Positions 1 to 5,752 of a stretch of DNA of 13,027 nt are shown here, piece by piece; the stretch's first letter is position 1, and the number at the start of each line of letters is the position of its first letter. Source of the stretch: Thermoflexales bacterium (GTDB lineage: Bacteria > Chloroflexota > Anaerolineae > Fen-1058); assembly GCA_017999195.1 (NCBI GenBank), contig JAGOBP010000049.1, positions 1 through 13,027 of the forward strand, read 5' to 3'. Under the pieces are notes generated by a model that made no database searches, had not been told where the DNA came from, and worked only from the letters and a program-made list of their open reading frames with translations. Made by a program: the position numbers and the translations under genes.

Positions 1-38
1 CATCGTGCGCTATCATAGGTGAAATCACGCGATTGGTC

Positions 39-189
39 AATTGGAGGTTGGAGGTTGGTCATTGTTCAATCAGCCAGTTGACAGGCGCTATCCGCACGGT
101 TATAATTCGGCCCGCTTGACGTTAGATGTTGGATCTTAGATGGTACGGTTGCGACAAGTTCTCCAACCCCCAAGTTCTAATCTCCAATT
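39..189. repeat. Nested short inverted repeats flanking the rpsU promoter
   Basis: The stretch upstream of rpsU is made of short simple repeats. TTGGAGG occurs twice in tandem at 41-54. AATTGGAG (39-46) has its reverse complement CTCCAATT at 182-189, and GGTTGGAG (46-53) has its reverse complement CTCCAACC at 161-168, so the two pairs are nested around the promoter. TTAGATG occurs at 122-128 and 136-142, and CAAGTTCT at 155-162 and 171-178. The pattern is seen directly. Whether it is regulatory or just decayed simple-repeat spacer cannot be told. I see no gene in 1-220. Confidence 0.55.
78..106 (+). promoter_or_regulatory. Sigma-70-type promoter of rpsU
   Basis: TTGACA (78-83) and TATAAT (101-106) are both exact consensus hexamers separated by exactly 17 bases. 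Transcription would start near 113, giving a leader of about 108 nt before the TTG start of rpsU at 221. A perfect consensus promoter fits a highly expressed ribosomal protein gene. Confidence 0.85.
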
Positions 190-220
190 TCCAGAAATGA
201 CGCAGAGAGGGGTGATTGTT

Positions 221-430
221 TTGACGCGTGTAGTCGTTGACGACAACGAATCGTTTGAATCTGCACTCAAACGGTTCAACAAGATCGTTCAGGGTGACCG
301 TATCCTGAGCGAAGTGCGCCGCCGGCGCTTCTTTGAGAAGCCCAGCATCGTTCGCAAGCGCAAGAAGGCTGCTAAGGTTCGCAAGAGCCGCCGCCAGACG
401 TTGAAGTTCCTGCGCACGACAAACATGTAA
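221..430 (+). CDS. rpsU: 30S ribosomal protein S21
   Basis: Small basic protein of the 30S subunit, which in well-studied bacteria acts at the 16S rRNA 3' end during initiation. The 69-residue product begins MTRVVVDDNESFESALKRFN, the conserved N-terminal S21 signature, continues with the arginine-rich EVRRRRFFEKPS segment and ends in a Lys/Arg-rich tail. Length fits the family (about 60-70 residues). The start chosen is TTG at 221, because GAGGGGTGA (207-215) sits 5 nt upstream as a good Shine-Dalgarno. The open frame extends back to 140, but that part encodes non-conserved, low-complexity sequence. GTG at 212 is an in-frame alternative but overlaps the ribosome binding site. The gene stands behind its own consensus promoter and ends before a strong hairpin. 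Confidence 0.95.
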   Translation: MTRVVVDDNESFESALKRFNKIVQGDRILSEVRRRRFFEKPSIVRKRKKAAKVRKSRRQTLKFLRTTNM

Positions 431-472
431 GACCCTCTGTGCGTTCGGCTATATCCATGTTAGTCGAAACCC

Positions 473-507
473 AAGCCCTGCGAGTTCTATGAACTCGCAG
501 GGCTTTG
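473..507 (+). terminator. Perfect 15-bp hairpin after rpsU
   Basis: AAGCCCTGCGAGTTC (473-487) and GAACTCGCAGGGCTT (491-505) are exact reverse complements around a TAT loop. The following TTTGTTG is only moderately U-rich. It lies between rpsU and the ABC transporter genes. It may be an intrinsic terminator, an attenuator allowing partial read-through, or a dispersed palindromic repeat. Confidence 0.7.
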
Positions 508-541
508 TTGCAAGTTTCGGTATATTCAAAGGAGATAACGC

Positions 542-1822
542 ATGTCGACCCTTCGTCTGTTTCGCGTGGTAGCCGTCGTGTTGATCGCTGCGTCCGTCAT
601 CGGTGCTTGCGCGGCCCCGGCGACGTCCGACACGGTCTCGTTCATGATCTTCGGCGATCCGGCGGAACTGAAGGCGTATCAGGCGCTGGCGAGCGCTTTC
701 GAGCAAAAACACGCCTCGATCAAGATCGAACTGATCCACATCCCCTCGCAAAGCGATTATCGCAAGCGCATGGCGGCCGATTTTGCGGCCGGGACACCGG
801 CCAATATCGTGCTGATCAACTATCGGCGTTATGCGGGCTTTGCCGCCAAGGGCGTCATCGAGCCGATTGAGCCGTACCTGGCCAAGAGCAACGTCATCAA
901 GATCGGCGACTTCTACGAAGAGGCCATTCAGCCGTTTATGTGGCAAGGCCAATTGCTCTGCGTGCCGCAAAATTTGTCCAGCCTGGTGATCTACTATAAT
1001 GTCGATCTGTTCAAGGCCGCGAATGTGCCCGAACCCGCCAACGGCTGGACGTGGGACAATTTTCTGAGCGCGGCGCAAGCGCTGACCAAAGACCTGGACG
1101 GCGACGGCCGCATCGATCAATATGGCGTGGGCCTGGAAGCGTCGCTGATTCGCGCCGCGCCCTTTATCTGGCAGAACGGCGGCGAACTGGTGGATACGCC
1201 GGTCGCCAGACGCCTGACCATTGACACGCCGCAAGCGCAGGCCGCCCTGCAATGGCTGGTCGATTTGCAACTGAAGCATCACGTCGTGCCGGATGCCGCC
1301 GCCGAGAAATCAGAAGACAGCGAGACGCGCTTCATGAACGGCCGCACGGCCATGTACTTTGACAGCCGCCGCGCCACGCCCACCTTCCGCGAAATCACGG
1401 CCTTCAATTGGGACGTGGCCCCGCTGCCACAGCGCACTGCGCCCGCCTCGGTACTGCATAGCGACGCTTACTGCCTGACCACGGGCACGACTAACAAAGA
1501 CGCCGCGTGGACGTTCATCGAATTTGCCAATTCGGTGGAAGGGCAAACGCTCGTGGCCAAATCCGGGCGCACTGTGCCGTCGTTGAAAGCCGTGGCGCAG
1601 TCAGCGGCCTTTTTGGAACCCGGCCAGAAACCGGCGCGCAGCCAGATATTTTTGGACGCACTGCCCAGCATGCGCACCCTGCCCATCTTGACTAACTGGG
1701 TCGATATTGAAGAAGTCTTCGGCGCGGAGTTCGAGCGCGCTTTCTACAATGGTGCGCCCCTCGCCGAAGTGGTTCAAGCCATTGTCGAGCGCACATTGAT
1801 CTTTTTCACCGAGACCGAGTGA
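542..1822 (+). CDS. Sugar ABC transporter substrate-binding lipoprotein (SBP_bac_1 type)
   Basis: Extracytoplasmic binding protein of a carbohydrate-type ABC importer, 426 residues, a normal length for family 1 solute-binding proteins. The N-terminus has a hydrophobic signal followed by the lipobox I-G-A-C, so Cys23 is the likely lipidated residue. The mature region shows the family pattern: FGDPAELKAYQALASAFEQK, then a TPANIVLINYRRYAGFAAKG segment, and near residues 184-195 a Ca-loop-like DLDGDGRIDQYG motif frequent in this family. AAAGGAG (528-534) is 7 nt before the ATG. The stop overlaps the GTG start of the next gene, so the two are translationally coupled. The substrate cannot be read from sequence; the two following MalF/MalG-type permeases suggest a sugar or sugar-phosphate derivative. 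No strong promoter is visible between the 473-507 hairpin and this gene. Confidence 0.92.
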   Translation: MSTLRLFRVVAVVLIAASVIGACAAPATSDTVSFMIFGDPAELKAYQALASAFEQKHASIKIELIHIPSQSDYRKRMAADFAAGTPANIVLINYRRYAGFAAKGVIEPIEPYLAKSNVIKIGDFYEEAIQPFMWQGQLLCVPQNLSSLVIYYNVDLFKAANVPEPANGWTWDNFLSAAQALTKDLDGDGRIDQYGVGLEASLIRAAPFIWQNGGELVDTPVARRLTIDTPQAQAALQWLVDLQLKHHVVPDAAAEKSEDSETRFMNGRTAMYFDSRRATPTFREITAFNWDVAPLPQRTAPASVLHSDAYCLTTGTTNKDAAWTFIEFANSVEGQTLVAKSGRTVPSLKAVAQSAAFLEPGQKPARSQIFLDALPSMRTLPILTNWVDIEEVFGAEFERAFYNGAPLAEVVQAIVERTLIFFTETE

Positions 1823-2724
1823 AAAACTCACCCAGTCGCATCCGCAACGCCAGCAACGTCTATCAGCGCGAACTGCGCTGGTTCTTGCTGCCGTACTTGA
1901 TCGGCACGCTGGCGCTCGTCGGCGTCCCGGCGCTGCTGATGTTGGGCTTGGCCTTCTTCACGTACGATGCCATTTCGCCGCCGGTGTTTGCGGGCCTGAT
2001 CAATTTTCAGGACGTGGCCGCCGAGCCGCAAACGTGGATTGCGCTGCAAAACACGCTGTATTTCATCTTCCTGGCCGTGCCGCTGCGCCTGTTGCTGGCG
2101 CTGAGTCTGGCGCTGCTGCTGAATGCGCGGCGGCGCGGCGCGGGCTTGTTTCGCATTGCGGTCTATCTGCCCACGACGATTCCCGATGTGGCCTACGCGT
2201 TGATCTGGTTGTGGATCGTCAATCCGTTTTACGGGCCGCTGAATCTGGTGCTACGTGCGATCGGTCTGCCCGCGCCCGACTGGTTGACCGATTTCAACAC
2301 GGCCAAGTTGCCCTTCGTTATGATGTCGCTGTTGCAAATCGGTGAGAGTTTCGTCATCCTGCTGGCGGGCTTGCATAATCAGCCGCGCGAGGTGCATGAA
2401 GCGGCCGCCGTCGACGGCGCATCGCGCTGGCAGCAACTGCGGTACATGACGCTGCCGCTGTTAAAACCGTGGCTCATCATCGTCATCGTGCGCGATGTCA
2501 TTCTGGGTTTTCAGTACACCTTCACACCGTCGCTGATCATGACGGGCGGCGATCCGTATTACGCCACGCTGTTTACGCCGCTGCTGATCTACGAAGAAGC
2601 CTTCGATCGTTTTCGCTTCGGTCAGGGTGCAGTGATCATGCTGATTACGTTTGCGCTGACGGCTTATCTGCTGTACACGCTGTTCCAACTGTCCAAAGGC
2701 TGGGGCTACGCCGATGAGACCTAA
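1819..2724 (+). CDS. Sugar ABC transporter permease, MalF/UgpA type
   Basis: Inner-membrane subunit of a CUT1-type carbohydrate importer, 301 residues with about six membrane segments (near 22-47, 79-101, 114-134, 165-184, 213-233, 270-290). The cytoplasmic EAA loop that docks on the ATPase is clear at 194-213: EAAAVDGASRWQQLRYMTLP. The start is GTG at 1819, overlapping the TGA of the binding-protein gene by four bases (GTGA), and the 3' end overlaps the second permease by 11 bases. These overlaps indicate one operon. No nucleotide-binding subunit is encoded nearby, so an ATPase from another locus (MsmX/UgpC-like) must serve it, which is inference. Confidence 0.92.
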   Translation: MKNSPSRIRNASNVYQRELRWFLLPYLIGTLALVGVPALLMLGLAFFTYDAISPPVFAGLINFQDVAAEPQTWIALQNTLYFIFLAVPLRLLLALSLALLLNARRRGAGLFRIAVYLPTTIPDVAYALIWLWIVNPFYGPLNLVLRAIGLPAPDWLTDFNTAKLPFVMMSLLQIGESFVILLAGLHNQPREVHEAAAVDGASRWQQLRYMTLPLLKPWLIIVIVRDVILGFQYTFTPSLIMTGGDPYYATLFTPLLIYEEAFDRFRFGQGAVIMLITFALTAYLLYTLFQLSKGWGYADET

Positions 2725-3526
2725 CGCGCGTACCGTCCTCTCGATCGGGGTGGCGATCATCTTCGTGCTGCCGTTGATCTGGCTGATCACGGCTTCGCTG
2801 CGGCAGCCCGGTTTGCCCGCGCCCCGATCGATCGAGTGGCTGCCCAACCCGATCGTGCCCGGCAACTATGCGCGCATCTTCGAGATGCTGCCGCTGGGCC
2901 GCTACACGTTGAATTCGGTGATCATCGTGGCGCTGGCCGTGCCGATCACCATCGTGACCGCGTCGTGGGCGGCCTTCGCCATCGCGCAGCTGACCGGTCG
3001 GACACAGCGCCGATTGGTCATACTCTCAATCGGGCTGTTGATGATCCCGCTGAGCACGTTGTGGCTGCCGCGCTATGTGATGTTCGCGTGGCTGGGCTGG
3101 ATCAATTCGTATGCGACGTTGATTGCGCCTGCGTTCATGGGGACGAGTCCGCTGTTTGTGCTATTATTCTACTGGACGTTCCGGCGCGTGCCGAGTGAGT
3201 TGTTCGAGTCGGCGCGCTTGGATGGCGCATCCATCCTCGGGACGTGGTGGCGGGTCGCTTTGCCATTGGCCGCCCCCACCGTGGCCGCCGTCGGCCTGTT
3301 GACGTTTTTGATCTATTGGAGTGATTTCGTGTCGCCGCTGTTGTATTTGAAGTCGCAAAGCCTGTACACGCTGCCGGTAGGCCTGCGGCAGTTGCAACAA
3401 CTCGATCGGAGCAACTGGCCGTTGTTGATGGCAGGCGCGGCGCTAGTCACGGCTCCGGCGGTGATTGCTTTTCTCGCCGTACAACGCTATTTCTTAGGGG
3501 AAAACAGCCGGCCCTTTGGGTCGTAG
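2714..3526 (+). CDS. Sugar ABC transporter permease, MalG/UgpE type
   Basis: Second membrane subunit of the same importer, 270 residues, about six predicted membrane segments (8-28, 67-91, 101-121, 132-155, 185-205, 236-256). The EAA loop reads ESARLDGASILGTWWRVALP (165-184), the usual ATPase-docking signature. N- and C-terminal features match MalG-like proteins, including FVLPLIWLITASLR at the start and a short C-terminal tail after the last membrane segment. It starts inside the end of the upstream permease gene, so expression is coupled. The gene is followed after 14 bases by yqeY, with no terminator between, so yqeY is probably transcribed from the transporter operon or from rpsU read-through. 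Confidence 0.92.
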   Translation: MRPNARTVLSIGVAIIFVLPLIWLITASLRQPGLPAPRSIEWLPNPIVPGNYARIFEMLPLGRYTLNSVIIVALAVPITIVTASWAAFAIAQLTGRTQRRLVILSIGLLMIPLSTLWLPRYVMFAWLGWINSYATLIAPAFMGTSPLFVLLFYWTFRRVPSELFESARLDGASILGTWWRVALPLAAPTVAAVGLLTFLIYWSDFVSPLLYLKSQSLYTLPVGLRQLQQLDRSNWPLLMAGAALVTAPAVIAFLAVQRYFLGENSRPFGS

Positions 3527-3540
3527 ATTTGGAGAACACC

Positions 3541-4104
3541 ATGAATCTGAAAGAACAACTGCAAGCCGATTTGAAAACGGCCATGTTAAGCAAGAACGAA
3601 CTACACAAGGACGTGATTCGCTACACGATGTCCGCGTTGAAAAACGCCGAACTAGCCAAGCAAGAGAAACTGCTGAAAGAACGCTCGAAGTTGTGGCTTA
3701 TCCCCGGCCAAGTCGATGCGGACGGCAAGCCTGCCATCAACGAAGCCGAACGCGAGAAACAGTTGGCCGAGATTGCGAAGTTGATCCCGCTGAGCGACAT
3801 CGAAGCGCAAAGCGTGCTGGCGACAGAAGTCAAACGCCGCCGCGATACACTGGCCGAGTTGGAGAAGGCTAATCGACCTGATTTGCAGCAGCACGAGCAA
3901 GATCAATTGACCGTGTTGCTGACATATTTGCCCAAGCAACTGACTCGCGACGAGATCGAAGTGGTGGTGAAGCAAGTGATCGCCGAACTGGGCGTCAGCG
4001 GCCCGCAGGCCACGGGCGCGGTGATGGGCAAGTTGATGCCGCAACTGAAGGGCAAGGCCGACGGCAAACTCATCAATGACGTGGTGCGTGATGTGCTGAA
4101 GTAG
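3541..4104 (+). CDS. yqeY: GatB/YqeY family protein with internal insertion
   Basis: Protein of the GatB/YqeY family, whose helical domain also occurs at the C-terminus of GatB (amidotransferase for Asn/Gln-tRNA) and may contact tRNA; the role of stand-alone YqeY is not firmly known. Family features seen: N-terminal LKEQLQADLKTAML helix and IRYTMSALKNAE, then EVKRRRDTLAELEKANRPDL (96-115), LLTYLPKQLTRDEI (126-139) and the C-terminal ATGAVMGKLMPQLKGKADGK signature (157-176). The ATG at 3541 has TTGGAGA 5 nt upstream; TTG at 3529 would overlap this ribosome binding site. At 187 residues it is about 40 longer than usual YqeY (around 150), because of a charged insertion near residues 42-84 that includes LWLIPGQVDADGKPAINEAE. 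Downstream lies a terminator. Confidence 0.9.
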   Translation: MNLKEQLQADLKTAMLSKNELHKDVIRYTMSALKNAELAKQEKLLKERSKLWLIPGQVDADGKPAINEAEREKQLAEIAKLIPLSDIEAQSVLATEVKRRRDTLAELEKANRPDLQQHEQDQLTVLLTYLPKQLTRDEIEVVVKQVIAELGVSGPQATGAVMGKLMPQLKGKADGKLINDVVRDVLK

Positions 4105-4180
4105 TCCGCGCTGGTCGACGGGTGTTCAAGAGTTAAGACAAAACGCTGACCGCACAATTGCGCGAAGTTCGTTATACTAG

Positions 4181-4211
4181 AGTCGAGGTTCGAGTGAGCC
4201 TCGACTTTTTT
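4181..4211 (+). terminator. Intrinsic terminator after yqeY
   Basis: AGTCGAGG (4181-4188) pairs with CCTCGACT (4199-4206) around a 10-nt loop and is followed by a run of six T (4206-4211). It lies 76 bases after the yqeY stop and 41 bases before the start of the next gene, and it ends the rpsU/transporter/yqeY block. Confidence 0.85.
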
Positions 4212-4252
4212 GTTAAACGGGAGCCAGGGACGAGACACTCATGGAGGCCGCC

Positions 4253-5752
4253 ATGCGTGTTAAAGCTTGTCGTCTATTGGTTTCGTTCGTCCTCGCAATC
4301 GTCGCGTTGATGGGTCTTCAGCACGGTCTCGCCGCGCCAGCCGATCGGGTACGGGCAGAACCCGCCACTGTGTCTGTGAGCAGCAGTTCTGCACCGCAGC
4401 TGGTTAAAGATATTATCAGCGGCTCAACCTCATCCATCTTGACCCAGTTCAGCGATGCCCGGATGGTCAATCTCAGCGGCACGGTGTATTTCCCCGCGCA
4501 AGACACTGAGCACGGCCTCGAGTTGTGGCGCAGCGACGGCACGGCCGCGGGCACGGTCATGGTGACCGAAACGACGCCCACCGGGTCAGTCCGTTGGCCG
4601 AAGCAGCTGACGACGCATCAAGGCCATTTGTTTTACGCGGTGGCCGACGGCACCCACGGCAACGAGTTGTGGCGCAGCAACGGCACGGCGGCCGGCACGC
4701 AGCTGGTGAAAGATATCCTGACCGGCACGGGCAACAGCGAGCCGCAGATGTTGACGAGTGTGGGCACCGAGTTGTTCTTTATCGCCAATGACGGTGTCAA
4801 CGGCTATGAATTGTGGGCCACCGATGGCAGCCTGACCCGCACCCGGCTGGTGCATAATAACCCCAATGCCAGCACGCTGGCCGTGCCGCTGCAAAACTTG
4901 ACCAACATCAGCGGCACATTGTTCTATTCGTTCTATTACGACCTGTATCAAAGCGAGTTGTGGAAGAGCGACGGCACGCCCACCGGCACAGTGCTAATCC
5001 AGTACATCGCGGAGACCGGCGCGTTTACGGCCATCAGCGACAACTTGTTCTTTGTCGCGCGCGGCTCCAATTCGGAGGGCAAGGAACTGTACAAGACCAC
5101 CGGCGGCACGCCCGCGCTGGTGAAGAATATCTACGAAGGCTACGGCAACAGCGCCGATCCGTCGCGCTTGACCAATGTGAGCGGCACGTTGTACTTCGCG
5201 GCGAATGACGGCGCGCATGGCACGGAGTTGTGGAAGAGCGACGGCACGGTGAGCGGGACCGTGTTGGTGAAGGATGTCTATTCGGGCACAGGCAATGGCC
5301 TGGCGGTGGCCTGCAACTACGGCGACGATACGCCCTGCCAGGCCAATGTCGCGGGCGTGTTCTATTTCACCGCCGACGACGGCACACACGGCCCGGAGTT
5401 GTGGAAGAGCGACGGCACGCCCACCGGTACGCTGATGGTAAAGGACATCTACCCCGGCAGTAGCATCACCTACAAGCCCATCCATCTGACTGCGGCGCAG
5501 GGCCGATTGTTCTTCGTCGCCAACGACGGCAGCCACGGCTACGAACTATGGATGAGCGACGGCACGCCGACCGGCACGCTAATGCTCCAGGACATCCAGC
5601 CGTCCGACACCAGCAAAGAGCCGGCCCTGCTGACCGCCGCCGACAATCGATTGTTCTTCGTGGCCGATGACGGCCTACACGGCAAGGAGTTGTGGAGCGT
5701 GTGGTTGGGCGAATGGCCGTTTAGCCTGTATTTACCCTTGCTCAGGAAATGA
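4253..5752 (+). CDS. Secreted ELWxSDGT-repeat protein
   Basis: Exported repeat protein of 499 residues. An N-terminal signal peptide is visible (RVKACRLL, then a hydrophobic core to about residue 25, then LAAPADRVRAEP). The body consists of nine repeats of about 48 residues, with the ELWxSDGT signature starting near residues 90, 138, 186, 235, 278, 325, 382, 431 and 479. Each is preceded by a LFFxAxDGxHGxELW strand pattern, and most are followed by xGTxLVKDI. Copy 5 (ELYKTTGG) is degenerate and copy 9 is cut short (ELWSVW). The fold is probably a beta-propeller or toroid; the function of this repeat family is not established. The protein ends SLYLPLLRK, a tail similar to that of the protein encoded at 8464-10494. 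ATG 4253 is chosen because GGAGG (4243-4247) precedes it by 5 nt; ATG 4241 is an alternative. The stop overlaps the next start (ATGA). Confidence 0.88.
   Translation: MRVKACRLLVSFVLAIVALMGLQHGLAAPADRVRAEPATVSVSSSSAPQLVKDIISGSTSSILTQFSDARMVNLSGTVYFPAQDTEHGLELWRSDGTAAGTVMVTETTPTGSVRWPKQLTTHQGHLFYAVADGTHGNELWRSNGTAAGTQLVKDILTGTGNSEPQMLTSVGTELFFIANDGVNGYELWATDGSLTRTRLVHNNPNASTLAVPLQNLTNISGTLFYSFYYDLYQSELWKSDGTPTGTVLIQYIAETGAFTAISDNLFFVARGSNSEGKELYKTTGGTPALVKNIYEGYGNSADPSRLTNVSGTLYFAANDGAHGTELWKSDGTVSGTVLVKDVYSGTGNGLAVACNYGDDTPCQANVAGVFYFTADDGTHGPELWKSDGTPTGTLMVKDIYPGSSITYKPIHLTAAQGRLFFVANDGSHGYELWMSDGTPTGTLMLQDIQPSDTSKEPALLTAADNRLFFVADDGLHGKELWSVWLGEWPFSLYLPLLRK
4520..5710 (+). repeat. Tandem DNA/protein repeats, nine ELWxSDGT units
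   Basis: GAGTTGTGG marks most units, at 4520, 4664, 4955, 5225, 5396 and 5687; diverged units start at 4808, 5084 and 5543. Spacing is 43-57 codons and mostly 47-49. Units 4, 6 and 7 share GAGTTGTGGAAGAGCGACGG exactly at the DNA level, which suggests recent duplication or gene conversion. Confidence 0.85.

Noticed and set aside
140..220. N-terminal extension of S21 from ATG 140 or 197
   Set aside because: The added residues come from simple-repeat spacer and are not S21-like; TTG 221 has the good ribosome binding site and gives the family length.
505..526. Separate promoter for the ABC operon (TATATT at 521-526)
   Set aside because: No acceptable -35 hexamer lies 15-19 bases upstream, and that region is the hairpin; read-through from rpsU is as likely.
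449..1282. Long minus-strand open frame opposite the binding-protein gene
   Set aside because: It is the antisense shadow of a clearly recognised lipoprotein SBP gene; composition is Arg/His/Gln-rich and shows no family motif.
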